Counted from the stretch's first letter, positions 9,256 through 19,158 are shown. The stretch: 64,000 nucleotides of DNA from AC-32 sp963746155 (GCA_963746155.1 CAVVAB010000012.1:124001-188000), one strand, 5' to 3'. Numbers and translations are program-made. The notes: generated from the letters alone by a model not told the origin.

Positions 9256-10332
9256 GCCCTCAGGACGTCGAGCGGCGCTACGCGAACGTGCGCGCGGCGC
9301 TCGAGCGGGACGGGCTCGACGCGGCGCTCGTCTGCGGGAACGAGTACTCGGGCTTCGAGGGCGCGGTGACCTACCTCTCCGGCTTCCAGGTCGTCCATCG
9401 CTACGCGTACGTGCTGCTGCCGCGCGACGGCGACCCGGCGATCGTCTTCCCGGCCGAGGCCCGTTACGTGGGCGAGCACGGAACGAGCTGGATCGAGGAG
9501 CAGGTCTTCGCCGAGAGGCCCGGCGACTGGCTCGCGGAGCGGCTGCGCGGCAAGCGGGTCGGCGTCTACGGGCTCGACTACGTCATGTCCGTTCGCGACT
9601 ACGCCGCGCTCGAGGGCTGCGAGCTCGTCAACTGGGACGTCGAGTTCGACCACGCCCGCGCAGTCAAGAGCGACGAGGAGCTCGAGTCGGTGCGCGACAG
9701 CGTGCGGATCAACACCGAGGGCTTTCACGCGTTCCTGGAGGCGTTCGAGCCCGGCCGCAGCGCGGCCGAGGTGCATGGCGCCCGCCGAGCAGCTGTTCGT
9801 CGACCAGGGCTGCGGGCGGCTGACGATGAACATGGTGCTCGTCGGCGCCGAGTTCGCAATCGCCCGCTCGGACACGACCCTCGGAGAGTTCTGCATCCCG
9901 TCGCTCGAGATCGCAGGCCCCGGCGGCCACTGGGTCGAGGTCTCGCGCGCGATCGGCGCGCCGAACGCCGAGGTCGAGCGGATGAACGAGGCCTACGACG
10001 AGTACTTCGAGGCGGCGAAGACCGCGCTCCGGCCCGGCGCGACCGCGCACGACGCCCATCGCGCCGTCTCGAAGGGCTTCATCGATCGCGGCTATCACCT
10101 CGGCCACGTGACCGGCCACTCGATCGGGATGACCATGATCGAGTTCCCGAAGATCGGCGAGGGCGTCGAGACCGAGCTGCGCGAGAACATGGTCTTCTCG
10201 ATGCACCCGCACGTGATCGCCGAGAACGGCCACGACTGCCTCTACATGCAGGAGACCTGGCTCGTCGGCCCGGACGGGGGCGTCCCGCTCTCGGGCCTGC
10301 CGTCGCGGATCTACGCGCCGCAGAGCGCGTAG
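9246..10332 (+). CDS. M24 (creatinase/aminopeptidase P)-fold protein with altered metal site (one +1 frameshift)
   Basis: About 361 aa. An N-terminal creatinase-like domain (LVCGNEYSGFEGAVTYLSGF, residues 25-45) is followed by the pita-bread domain (GHVTGHSIGMTMIEFP). The usual Asp-Asp-His-Glu-Glu metal ligands look degraded: the Asp pair region reads EIAGPGGHWVEVSR and the first Glu segment reads FSMHPHV. In the family, metal-free members such as creatinase hydrolyse C-N bonds in small compounds. The frame breaks near 9776; removing one base gives AAEVMAPAEQLFVDQG. ATG at 9246 overlaps the reductase gene end, so it probably acts in the same pathway. Confidence 0.7.
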
Positions 10333-10340
10333 CAGAGGCG

Positions 10341-11165
10341 ATGGAGATCGTTGCCTACCAGGGCGAGCCCGGCGCCTACTCCGAGCAGGGCGCGATGGCG
10401 CTCTTCCCCGAGGCGGAGCACCGGCCGCAGCCGTCGATCCGCACCGTGTTCGAGTCGGTCGAGGTCGGCCGCGCTGCGCTGGGGCTCGTGCCGATGGACA
10501 ACTCACAGGCGGGGAGCATCAACGAGACCTACGACCTCTTCCTGCGCCACGGGCTCCACCTCGTCGGCGAAACGGTCGTGCGCGTCGACCACTCGCTGCT
10601 CGCGCTTCCGGGCTCGACCATCGACACCCTCGACAAGGTTGTCTCGCATCCGCAGGCGATCGCGCAGTGCGAGGAGTTCCTGAGCGCTCTCGACGTGACC
10701 GTTCGGGCCGAGTACAACACCGCCGGCGCCGCGAAGCAGATCGCCGAGAAGCGGCTCGAGGGGACGGCGGCGATCGCATCCCGACGAGCGGGCGAGCTGT
10801 ACGGGCTGGAGGTGCTCGCCGAGCGGATCCAGACCTATCCGGACAACTACACGCGCTTCGGGGCGCTCTCGCGTGATCCGGCGCCGCTGGCCGAGCCTGA
10901 CAAGTCGTCGCTCGTCTTCGGCGTCGGCCATGTCGCCGGCTCGCTCTACCGCTGCCTCGGCTCGTTCGCCGAGCGGCACCTCAACCTGACCAAGCTCGAG
11001 TCCAGGCCGCGCGCGGGTCGCCCGTGGGAGTACGTCTTCTACGCCGACGTCCAGGCGCCCGCCCAGCTGCCCGAGATGGTCGACGCGCTCGCCGAGCTGA
11101 GTCTGCACGCGACCTTCACGCGACTCCTCGGCACCTATGCAGGTGCCGTGCCGTCGAAGGGCTAG
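10341..11165 (+). CDS. pheA: Prephenate dehydratase
   Basis: 274 aa, intact, starting AYQGEPGAYSEQGA, the typical first strand of prephenate dehydratases. VPMDNSQAGSI and the catalytic-loop motif NYTRFGAL (about residue 170) are present, followed by an ACT regulatory domain with the phenylalanine-binding ESRP motif (NLTKLESRP). It converts prephenate to phenylpyruvate in phenylalanine synthesis and is usually feedback-inhibited through the ACT domain. It starts 8 bases after the M24 gene, so it is probably co-transcribed, although its function is unrelated in any obvious way. Confidence 0.9.
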   Translation: MEIVAYQGEPGAYSEQGAMALFPEAEHRPQPSIRTVFESVEVGRAALGLVPMDNSQAGSINETYDLFLRHGLHLVGETVVRVDHSLLALPGSTIDTLDKVVSHPQAIAQCEEFLSALDVTVRAEYNTAGAAKQIAEKRLEGTAAIASRRAGELYGLEVLAERIQTYPDNYTRFGALSRDPAPLAEPDKSSLVFGVGHVAGSLYRCLGSFAERHLNLTKLESRPRAGRPWEYVFYADVQAPAQLPEMVDALAELSLHATFTRLLGTYAGAVPSKG

Positions 11166-11181
11166 GCCGGGGCCAGCAGCG

Positions 11182-11970
11182 TCAGCGCGCGCGAGGGCGT
11201 CGGTACGCCTGGACGGTCGCGGTGTCCAGTTCGAAGCCTGCCTTGCGATACACGCGCCCGGCTGAATTGGTGGCTTCGGTGACGATGACCCAGCGGTCGC
11301 AGCCGTGATCGGCGGCCCAACGTGCCGCGATCCCGAGCAGGTGGGACGCCAACCCGCGGCGCCGGTGCCGGGCATCGGTTCCGACGTTCTGATACCGCGC
11401 CGTTGTTCCACACCGCACGACGCCGAGGTTGGCTACGAGCACACCGCCGGCGAACGCCCCGAAGAACGCGGCGAAGTCGCGCTCGGACAACAGGCGGTTC
11501 GCATGGGTTCGTGCTCGCGTGAAGGGCTCATAGGAGTCCGCTTCCCACTCCGCGGTTCGGTCATTCTCCGCCATGTCCAGCCCCACGACTTGTTCCCAGT
11601 CGTCGCCAATCAAGCGCCGCACGGCATACCCCGCCGGCAGCGCTGTCTCGCGCGGCAAGGTGTCGGTCGCCAGCACGTCGTTCAGCTCGAGCTCGAGGTC
11701 GTGCCTGACCCACGCTGCCACGTCGCCGGGCATCCTGGTCAGACCGATCGCGACCCACGTCGCAGACGGGAAACCACCCTGAAACGCCTGGACCCACCGC
11801 CGTGCGTCCTCGACGGCGTCAGGATCAGTCACCAGCACGCAGTTACCCCAGTGAAATGTGGGGATGCTCGGACTGCGGACTACCAGGTGGTCGCCGCGAT
11901 CCTCGACAGTTGATCCGGTCTGCTCGAGCACGGCCACATGAGTGGCCCAGCCGAGCGGAAGCTCGTGCAC
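11182..11970 (-). CDS. GNAT-family N-acetyltransferase
   Basis: 262 aa. The C-terminal half carries the acetyl-CoA-binding pattern VGTDARHRRRGLASHLL and the later NSAGRVYRKAGFE typical of the Gcn5-related family; the N-terminal 120 residues resemble a second, degenerate GNAT-like domain (VLVTDPDAVEDARRWV). The start is GTG at 11970, directly next to the stop of the aminotransferase gene, so the two are probably cotranscribed. The acceptor amine is unknown. It runs convergently to pheA, with only 16 bases between the two stop codons and no clear terminator. Confidence 0.75.
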   Translation of the reverse strand: MHELPLGWATHVAVLEQTGSTVEDRGDHLVVRSPSIPTFHWGNCVLVTDPDAVEDARRWVQAFQGGFPSATWVAIGLTRMPGDVAAWVRHDLELELNDVLATDTLPRETALPAGYAVRRLIGDDWEQVVGLDMAENDRTAEWEADSYEPFTRARTHANRLLSERDFAAFFGAFAGGVLVANLGVVRCGTTARYQNVGTDARHRRRGLASHLLGIAARWAADHGCDRWVIVTEATNSAGRVYRKAGFELDTATVQAYRRPRAR

Positions 11971-13126
11971 CTAGAGGAGCGCTCGGTTGCGGCCGAGCGC
12001 GTCGAGGAGCGTCGCGCACGTCGTCGGCGGTGTTGTAGCAATGGGCCGAGATCCGGAGGTTGTCGTCGCGTGACGACGTGACGATTCCCTCGCCTTCGAG
12101 CGCGGCGACGAGCGCGTTCACGTCGCTGGAGCGGACGCAGAGGAGCGCGCCGCTCCGCTCGGGCTCGCGCGGGGTCACGACCCGCGCGCCGAGCTCGTCG
12201 AGGCCGTCGTGGAGGAGCGCGTTCAGCTCGCGCACGTGCTGCTCGGTCTCGGCGATCCCGATCTCCTGCATCAGCTCGATCCCCGCGATCGCCGCGTAGA
12301 TCGGCGGGATCGACGGCGTGCCCGCCTCGAAGCGGCGCGCGGTCGGGGCCGGCGAGTAGTCGTGGATGTCCATCTCGAAGATGTCGCGGTCGGCGAACCA
12401 GCCGGTCGCCGTGGGCTCGATCGACTGGACGAGCTCGCGGCGGCAGAAGAAGAACCCGAGCCCCGCCGAGCCGAGGAGGTACTTGAGCACGCCGGCGACG
12501 AGGAAGTCGCAATCCAGGGCGCGCACGTCGACCGGCAGCGAGCCGACGGTCTGGTACGCGTCGACCAGGACGAGCGCCCCACGCTCGTGCGCGAGCCGCG
12601 CGATCGCCTCGACGTCCTGGCGGCTGCCGTTGCGGAAGCAGACGTGCGTGACCGCGACGAGCGCCGTGCGCTCGTCGATCGCCTCTTCGAAGCGCTCGAG
12701 CGGGATCGTCCCGTCCGCTTCGGCGGGAACGTGCTCGACGCGCACGCCGCGCCGCTCCTGCGCGTGCCAGATCTGGCCGATCGTCGGGAACTCGAAGTTG
12801 CTGACGACCACCTTGTCCCGCTCGCCGTCGAAGCGCAGCCCGCTCGCGAGCGCGCTGACGCCGGCCGAGACCGACGTCGTCACCGCGATCTCGTCCTCGT
12901 CCGCGTTGATCAGGCCGGCGACGGCTGTGCGCGCCGCCTCGAGGCGGCCGACCCAGTACTCCCAGGGCGCGCCGTAGAGGTCCCAGTCGTCGAGGTAGCG
13001 CCGGTAGGCATCGCGCACCGAGTCCGAGAGCGCTCCCTGCGAGCAGCTGTTGATGTAGACGCGCTCCTTGAAGACCGGGAACCGGTGCCGGATCCGCCCA
13101 GGCAGAGACGCGACATCAACGGCCAA
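11971..13126 (-). CDS. Class V aminotransferase/cysteine desulfurase-like PLP enzyme (one +1 frameshift)
   Basis: About 384 aa. Key features are NSCSQGALSDSV near the start, DAYQTVGSLPVD (Asp that contacts the PLP pyridine nitrogen) and AGVLKYLLGSAGLGFFF, where the Lys should hold PLP. The final FEAGTPSIPPIYA segment is typical of the kynureninase/CsdA-like branch. The frame breaks near 12000; removing one base gives VRDLLDALGRNRALL and a stop at 11971. TTG at 13126 gives the longest frame and overlaps livF by 11 bases; an ATG at 13116 is in another frame. The substrate is unknown; it follows a Liv-type transporter on the same strand. Confidence 0.7.
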
Positions 13127-13821
13127 GGTAGGCCTTCCTCAGATCCTCGTGCTGGATGAGCGTCGAGGCCGCACCCGAGAGCACCACGCGGCCGGTCTGC
13201 AGCACGTAGCCGCGGTCCGCGATCGCGAGCGAGACGTTCGCGTTCTGCTCGACGACGAGGATCGAGACCCCCGACTCGTGCACCTGCTTGATGATCTCGA
13301 AGTTCCGCTCGACGAGGATCGGCGCGAGGCCCATCGACGGCTCGTCCATCAGCAGCAGCTTCGGCCTCGACATCAGCGCGCGGCCCATCGCGACCATCTG
13401 CTGCTCGCCGCCCGAGAGCGTCCCCGCGAGCTGGCGGCGGCGCTCGTGGAGCAGCGGGAAGAGCGTGTAGACGCGGTCCAGGTCTTCCTTGGTCCCGCCG
13501 CCCTGGAGGTAGCCGCCCATCTCGAGGTTCTCGAGGACGGTCATCGGGCCGAACAGGCGCCGGTTCTCCGGCACGATCGCCATGCCCTTTCCGATCCGGT
13601 AGCTCGTCGACTGCCGGGTCACGTCCTCGCCCGCGAACTCGACGGTGCCCGGCACGCGGCTCGACGATGCCGATGATCGTCTTCAGCGTCGTCGACTTGC
13701 CGGAGGCGTTGCCGCCGAGCAGGCAGACGAGCTCGCCCTGTGCAATCTCGAGCTCGACGTTCTGGAGGATGTGGATCGGCCCGTAGAACGTGTCGACGCC
13801 GCTGAGCTTGAGCAGCGCCAT
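13116..13821 (-). CDS. livF: LivF-like ABC transporter ATPase, second system (one +1 frameshift)
   Basis: About 234 aa. Walker A is GGNASGKST, followed by VPENRRLFGPMTVLENLEMG, signature LSGGEQQMVAMGRALM and Walker B LLLMDEPSMGLAP. The frame breaks near 13663; removing one base gives EPRAGTVEFAGEDVTR. The start ATG overlaps the stop of the LivG gene (ATGA). It is the last transporter gene of an operon read right to left from 18393. Confidence 0.85.
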
Positions 13822-14609
13822 CAGTCGGCCTCGGCTCCGCGGCCGAGGTACGCCTCGACCACCAGCTCGTCCGTGGCGACCTCCTCGAACGTGCCCTCGG
13901 CGATCTTGGTGCCGTGGTCGAGGGCGACGACCCGGTCCGAGATGCCCTCGACGACGTGCATGTCGTGCTCGATCACGAGGATCGTGTAGCCGCCGTCCGT
14001 GCGCAGCTTCTCGATCAGCTCCGTGATCTCGTGCGTCTCGGCCGGGTTCATCCCGGCGGCGGGCTCGTCGAGGAGGAGCAGGCGCGCATTGGTCGCCATC
14101 GCCCGGGCGATCTCCAGGCGGCGCCGGTTCGCGTACGAGAGCGAATACGCCGGCTGGTTCCAGCGGTAGCCCATCAGCCGCTCGCCGAAGAAGCCGAGCT
14201 TTTCCTCGGCGAGGGCAGCGATGGCCTTCTCCTCACGCCGCATACCGGGCGTCCGCAGGACCGAGCGCACGACGCCCGCCCGCGTGTGGCCGTAGGCCGC
14301 CGCCATCACGTTCTCCTTGACCGTCATGTTCAGGAAGAGCCGAAGCGTCTGGAACGTGCGCGCGATGCCCTTGCGGTTGATCTTGTAAGGCGCGAGCCCG
14401 ACGATCGACTCGCCCTGGAACGTGATCTCTCCCTTGTCGACCTCGTACACGCCCGTCACGAGGTTGAAGAGCGTCGTCTTGCCCGCGCCGTTCGGCCCGA
14501 TCACGCTCACGATCTCGTGCTCGTCGACGTGGAAGTCGAGGTCCGAGATCACCTGCAGGCCGCCGAAGGCCTTCGAGACGCCCGTGAGCTCGAGCATCCG
14601 CGCCGCCAT
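13821..14609 (-). CDS. livG: LivG-like ABC transporter ATPase, second system
   Basis: 262 aa, intact. Walker A GPNGAGKTT, the LivG-specific GIARTFQTLRLF, the divergent signature LSYANRRRLEIARAMA and Walker B LLLLDEPAAGMNP are present, with the C-terminal LivG extension DHGTKIAEGTFEEV. It starts at ATG 14609, which overlaps the LivM stop (ATGA), and ends overlapping livF. It energises import by the LivH/LivM pair encoded immediately upstream. Confidence 0.9.
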   Translation of the reverse strand: MAARMLELTGVSKAFGGLQVISDLDFHVDEHEIVSVIGPNGAGKTTLFNLVTGVYEVDKGEITFQGESIVGLAPYKINRKGIARTFQTLRLFLNMTVKENVMAAAYGHTRAGVVRSVLRTPGMRREEKAIAALAEEKLGFFGERLMGYRWNQPAYSLSYANRRRLEIARAMATNARLLLLDEPAAGMNPAETHEITELIEKLRTDGGYTILVIEHDMHVVEGISDRVVALDHGTKIAEGTFEEVATDELVVEAYLGRGAEAD

Positions 14610-16106
14610 CAGATGACCTCCACCTTCTTCTGGCCGAAGAGACCCTCGGGACGGATCGTCATCACGGCGATCAGCATCGCCCCGAACAGCACGTAGCGCG
14701 TGACCGCAGGCTGCTGGATCAGCAGGTTCTCCCAGACGAACGCGGTCAGGTAGAGCGACGGCACCAACAAGACCAGGCGCCACCAGCCCTTGAGCTGGAC
14801 CAGCGCGACGATGCAGACGATCATCAAGAGGTAGCCGTAGACGGCGAGCCGGGACGGGTTTGTCGGGAGCAGGACCCAGTTCCGGATCACCCCGGTGAGG
14901 AAGCCTCCCGAGGTGACCTCGCCGCTCGTGCCCCTCGACCAGACCTCGCTCACGATCGCGTGCACGGCCAGCCCGAACACGGCGGTCGCGGCGAAGGCGG
15001 CGACCAGGCGCACCCAGGACGACCTCATCGTGAAGTACACCGTGGCGATCAGCGCCGCGTAGAAGAGAACACGGGCGTTGTTCGGCGGTGAGGTCGAGTC
15101 GAGGGCCTGGCTCGACGCGATGATCGCGACCGCCCCGACGATCATCCCGGTCAGGCTCCCCGTTCCGCCGAGGATCACAACGGCGTAGATCAGGATCAGG
15201 ACCTGCGTGCCGAAGTTCTGCGGGAACGCACCGGTCTGCGCGGCGGCGAAGACGCTTCCCGCGAGCCCGGCGATCGCCGCGCCGAGGCTGAACGCCATGA
15301 TCTTCAGCCGATTGACGGGCATCCCCATCAGCTCGGCGGCGAGCGGGTCCTCTCGCGAGGCCTTCCAGGCACGGCCGGTCCGCGACTCGCTGATCAGGTG
15401 GAGCACGATCATCACGACGATCACGCAGCCGAGCAGGAACCAGTAGTAGCCCTTCGTGGTCGAGATCGTGAAGTCCCGGCCGAACGCCCGGAACGTGAGC
15501 GGGTCGATGTTCGCGAGCCCGTTCGAGCCGTTCGTGAGCCCGTACGGGTCGGTCGTGTTCGTGAAGATGACGAACGCCTGGCCGAAGAACAGCGTCACGA
15601 TCGCCAGGTAGTCGCCGAGCAGCCGCCGCGACGAGGAGCCGAGGAAGAGCCCGAGCAGGGCGCAGATCAGGACGGCCAACAGGATCGAGTACTGCGCTGA
15701 CCAGTGGTGCGTGTAGACGTGCCCTTTCTCGTGATGCGTGCCGGACAGGAACGCGTAGGTGTAGGCGCCGAAGCCGAAGAACGCGACGTAGCCGAGGTCG
15801 AGGAGCCCCGCGAAGCCGACGACGACGTTCAGCCCGAGCGCCAGCAGCGCGTAGATCAGGATGAAGAGCCCGTAGTTGAAGAGGTTCCCCTGGCTGATCG
15901 GGAAGAACGGGACGACGATCGCGGGCGTCAGCAGCGCGAGCTTGCCGGCCGGCGGCAGCATCGCCCAGAGGTGCTGGATCCGGCCGAAGAGGCCGGAGCG
16001 TTGCGCGGTCCAGCGCGTCGGCCTGCTCGACCCAGGTGTCGACGCCGATCTGGCTCGGGTTCTGCGCCTGGTCGTCGGGTGGTGTGGGCGGAGGCGTCTC
16101 GGACAT
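14609..16106 (-). CDS. livM: LivM-like ABC transporter permease, second system (one +1 frameshift)
   Basis: About 498 aa, longer than the roughly 330-350 aa usual for LivM. A hydrophilic N-terminal stretch beginning MSETPPPTPPDDQAQNPSQ precedes the membrane part, and helices near VLFYAALIATVYF and WWRLVLLVPSLYL add to the usual set. The LivM core is clear: NVVVGFAGLLDLGYVAFFGF, SREDPLAAELMGMPVNRLK and ILGGTGSLTGMIVGA. The frame breaks near 16001; removing one base joins ADALDRA to RSGLFGRIQHLWAM. The ATG at 16106 is one base past the LivH stop. Confidence 0.8.
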
Positions 16107-16107
16107 G

Positions 16108-17124
16108 TCAGACCTTCTGCAGCGCCGGGGTTCCGAGGAGGCCGCTCGGCCGGATGAGCATGATCCCGATCAGGATCCCGAAGACGACGAGGTCGGCGAC
16201 GTTCCCGTTCAGGTAGCCCCTCGCCCAGGACTCGACGAGGCCGACGAGGATCCCGCCGAGCATCGCGCCCGGGATGCTCCCGATGCCGCCGACGACCGCG
16301 GCCGTGAAGCCCTTCAGGCCCGCGAGGAACCCCATCAGGTGGTAGATCTGGCTGAAGAGCAGGCCGAACATCACGCCCGCCGCCCCCGCGAGGGCCGAGC
16401 CGATGAAGAACGTGGCTGCGATCACCCGGTCGGGGTCGATGCCCATCATCGCGGCGGCCTCGCGGTCGAACGAGACCGCGCGCATCGCCTTGCCCAGCTT
16501 CGTCCAGCGGACGAGGGCGGTGAGGGCCAGCATCAGCAGGACCGCGCCGATCAGGACCATCAACCCGAGGTACTGGATGAAGACGCCGCGGATGTGGATG
16601 CCGTTGTAGCTGATCAGGTCGTAGCCGTCGTAGTTGCGGTACTGCGAGCCGAAGAGCAGCAGCGCCGAGTTCTCGAGGAAGAAGGCGACGCCGAGCGCCG
16701 AGATCAGCGGTGCGATCCTCGGGGCGTTTCGCAGCGGCCGGTAGGCGAAGCGCTCGATCGCGAGCCCCAGGAAGCCCGAGCCGAGCATCGCGACCACGAA
16801 CATGCAGAGGACGAGCAACGCGACCGGGATCGCCGGGTTGAGCGGCCCGCCGAGGAGTGTCAGGACGCCGAAGCCGATGAACGCGCCGATCATGTAGACG
16901 TCGCCGTGCGCGAAGTTGAGCAGCTTCAGGATCCCGTAGACCATCGTGTAGCCGAGCGCGATCAGCGCGTAGATGCTGCCGAGGATGATCCCGTTGACCG
17001 TCAGCTGGAAGTAGAACGTCCAGCCGGTGGACGGCGAGAAGTAGACCGCGTACACCGTCCAGACGGCAAGCAGCAGCGCGAGGCCCCCGAGGCTGGTCAG
17101 CTGCTGGCGGGTTGCCAAGCTCAC
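16108..17124 (-). CDS. livH: LivH-like ABC transporter permease, second system
   Basis: 338 aa, intact. The N-terminal helix is followed by GSIYALIALGYTMVYGILKL and NFAHGDVYMIGAF, the classic LivH signature, then VSFDREAAAMMGIDPDRV in the loop that touches the ATPases and VGGIGSIPGAMLGG. The start is GTG at 17124. It forms the membrane channel with LivM. A large hairpin separates it from the solute-binding-protein gene upstream. Confidence 0.9.
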   Translation of the reverse strand: MSLATRQQLTSLGGLALLLAVWTVYAVYFSPSTGWTFYFQLTVNGIILGSIYALIALGYTMVYGILKLLNFAHGDVYMIGAFIGFGVLTLLGGPLNPAIPVALLVLCMFVVAMLGSGFLGLAIERFAYRPLRNAPRIAPLISALGVAFFLENSALLLFGSQYRNYDGYDLISYNGIHIRGVFIQYLGLMVLIGAVLLMLALTALVRWTKLGKAMRAVSFDREAAAMMGIDPDRVIAATFFIGSALAGAAGVMFGLLFSQIYHLMGFLAGLKGFTAAVVGGIGSIPGAMLGGILVGLVESWARGYLNGNVADLVVFGILIGIMLIRPSGLLGTPALQKV

Positions 17125-17142
17125 GAGGCGCCTACTTTCTCA

Positions 17143-17185
17143 GAACGACGTGCGGCCCATCGAGGATGGGCCGCACGCGTCGTTC
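17143..17185 (-). other. Long hairpin between solute-binding-protein gene and livH
   Basis: TGCGGCCCAT (17151-17160) pairs with ATGGGCCGCA (17166-17175) around CGAGG; outside a 2-base bulge, GAACGACG pairs with CGTCGTTC, giving 18 base pairs in total. It lies 17 bases after the solute-binding-protein stop on the minus strand and no T-run follows. A processing or partial-termination site that keeps binding-protein mRNA in excess is the simplest reading. The first Liv system has a hairpin in the same place. Confidence 0.65.
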
Positions 17186-17202
17186 GATTCAGCTGTTGTT
17201 GC

Positions 17203-18393
17203 CTAGCCGATTCGCTTGAACGAGCCGTTCGACTGGATCTGGTAGATCCCGTACCCGGCCGGAGTGTGCATCTCGCCGGTCTTTGCGAACGAGACCGGGA
17301 AGCCGAGGATCGAGCTCTTCAGCTTCGTCTTCGCGATGTTCTTCCGCACCTCGGCGCGCGTCGCCTTGCCGTCGGCGCATGCCTTGGTGACGGCACCCAC
17401 GACGACCTGAGCGGCGACGTACGACGGGAGCCCGAAGAACTCGCCGTCGCCATGGTGCGCCTTGAGGTAGGCCTTGACGATCGGACTCTTCGGGTCGTAC
17501 GGGAAGGACGAGTCGTACGAGCCCGTGACCTTCCAGATACCCGGGGCGAACAAGCCGTCCGAGCCGAACAGCTTGATGTTGCCCTTGCCCGCGGCCTTCA
17601 GCTGCTGGCCGAACGCCTGCGCCTGCGGGGCAAGCTGCCACGGGATGTAGATGCCCTGGTAGTTGCCCGGGATCTTCGCGATCTTCGACGAGAAGTCCGA
17701 GTCAGTCTGGCTGATCGAGTCGCGGAGAGTCGTCACCCCACGGTTCTTGAGGATCTTCTGCACCCCGTCGGCCAGGCCCTGCGAGTAGGTCTCCTGGTCG
17801 TCGATGATGTAGACCCGCTTCCACTTCAGCTTCTTGGTCATCCAGTTGGCGACCGCCGGGCCCTGCGCGGCGTCGCTCGGTACCGTGCGGAAGAAGTACC
17901 CGCGGCGGTTCCCGTCGGTGTGGCCGTCCGTGAGCGTGGTGCGGGTGGCCGACCCGGAGACGAACCCGAGGCCCCCGCCCTTGTACGTACTGGTCGACGC
18001 CACGACCTCCTGGCTGCCGGCCGGGCCGACAACTCCGAGCAGCTTGGAGTTGGACGCGAACGACTGCGCCACCCTGACGGCAATCGCCGTGTCGCCGCCG
18101 AGCTGCGTGTCGCCGGGCACGACCTTGATCTTCCGGTGCTTGTTCGCCTTCTGCTTGTTCCAGCGGTTGACGAAGAACTTCGCCCAGCGCACCTGCTGGT
18201 TCCCGATGCCCGCAGCTCCGCCCGTGTATGGGGCCGCCAGGCCGATCGTGCGTGTTGAGCCGCATTTGACGGCAGCAGTCGAAACCGACCCCGCCGACGC
18301 CGCTCGGCTCGGCGATTTGCCCGAGCCGAAGGCGGCGGTGGTCAGGGCCGCGACCCCTGCCGCGAGTACCGCGGCAACTAGGACTTTCCTCAT
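17203..18393 (-). CDS. ABC transporter solute-binding protein, branched-chain amino acid type (copy 2)
   Basis: 396 aa. Signal peptide MRKVLVAAVLAAGVAALTTA, then a Ser/Ala-rich linker and TRTIGLAAPYTGGAAGIGNQ, the first strand of LivJ/LivK-type binding proteins; LLGVVGPAGSQEVVAS and VYIIDDQETYSQGLADGV are further family motifs. ATG at 18393 is preceded by CAGGAGGGG, a strong ribosome-binding site. It is the first gene of the second transporter operon (SBP, LivH, LivM, LivG, LivF). The ligand is unknown, and copy 1 is clearly different in sequence, so the two systems probably import different compounds. Confidence 0.85.
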   Translation of the reverse strand: MRKVLVAAVLAAGVAALTTAAFGSGKSPSRAASAGSVSTAAVKCGSTRTIGLAAPYTGGAAGIGNQQVRWAKFFVNRWNKQKANKHRKIKVVPGDTQLGGDTAIAVRVAQSFASNSKLLGVVGPAGSQEVVASTSTYKGGGLGFVSGSATRTTLTDGHTDGNRRGYFFRTVPSDAAQGPAVANWMTKKLKWKRVYIIDDQETYSQGLADGVQKILKNRGVTTLRDSISQTDSDFSSKIAKIPGNYQGIYIPWQLAPQAQAFGQQLKAAGKGNIKLFGSDGLFAPGIWKVTGSYDSSFPYDPKSPIVKAYLKAHHGDGEFFGLPSYVAAQVVVGAVTKACADGKATRAEVRKNIAKTKLKSSILGFPVSFAKTGEMHTPAGYGIYQIQSNGSFKRIG

Positions 18394-18441
18394 GTTCCCC
18401 TCCTGTTGACTACTTGCACCGGAATGAGACTCCATAACCGG

Positions 18442-19158
18442 CTATTCGTTTGCCTCGTACGCGCGTGAGGCGGGGTCCCCCGCGGGGTGAAACACGGCCA
18501 CGATCCGCATCGGGGCCTCGCCGCTGTTCTCCAGCGAGTGGTTCCTGAACGGCGGTAGGTGGATGCACGTTCCGGCCTCGACGGGCTCGTGGGACTCGTC
18601 GATGTGAAGCACGCCTTCGCCCTCGAGGACGTAGATCACCTCGTCGTAGACGTGGCTGTGCTCCGGAGCGCGCCCGGGGGCGATGATCCCGAAGAACTGC
18701 GTGAGCTCGGTGCAGCCGACCTCGTCGGTGACGAGGTAGCGGAACTCGCGGTCGCCGCTCGCCGGGAGCGCGGGCTGGTCGTCGTAGCGGACGGTGCGCC
18801 GCCCCGAAAGGGGTTGGCCTGCCTCCTGGGGCGCCTGGGCCGAGACGACGAGCAGGGTCTCGGGCCCTGGATTGTCGACCTCGTAGGTCTCGCCGGCGAC
18901 GACGTATGCCCCCGTCCCCGGCTCGAGGTCGTGCGACTGGTCGCCCACGACGAGCGTGCCCTTGCCGGACACCGCGTACATGACCTCCTGGGCTCCGTCG
19001 AGCGTTCTCGGCTGCGAGCGGCCCGGCTCGTACCGGGCGATGTGCAGCTCGAGGAGCTCCGAGCCGAGGCCGGTGTCGACTGCGACCGCTCTGGAAGCGG
19101 TGTCGCCGTCGGCGCGGCTCAGCTCGATGGCGGATTCCGGGACGGTGTGGTCCGGCAT
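18442..19158 (-). CDS. Two-domain cupin protein
   Basis: 238 aa from ATG 19158, which has GGAG 9 bases upstream; another ATG at 19173 would add 5 residues. Two cupin barrels are visible: the first around QEVMYAVSGKGTLVVGD and AYVVAGETYEVDNPGPE, the second around APEHSHVYDEVIYVLEGEG with HSLENSGEAPMRIVAVFHPAG. The second has the His-x-His-x4-Glu type metal motif (HSHVYDE); the first lacks matching histidines, so probably only one barrel binds metal. This layout fits glyoxylate-pathway bicupins such as (S)-ureidoglycine aminohydrolase or related isomerases, but no purine genes are nearby and the function remains open. Confidence 0.7.
   Translation of the reverse strand: MPDHTVPESAIELSRADGDTASRAVAVDTGLGSELLELHIARYEPGRSQPRTLDGAQEVMYAVSGKGTLVVGDQSHDLEPGTGAYVVAGETYEVDNPGPETLLVVSAQAPQEAGQPLSGRRTVRYDDQPALPASGDREFRYLVTDEVGCTELTQFFGIIAPGRAPEHSHVYDEVIYVLEGEGVLHIDESHEPVEAGTCIHLPPFRNHSLENSGEAPMRIVAVFHPAGDPASRAYEANE

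Noticed and set aside
13116..13126. ATG at 13116 as the start of the aminotransferase
   Set aside because: It is in a different frame from the conserved protein, and joining would need a deletion or two insertions; TTG 13126 keeps the frame.
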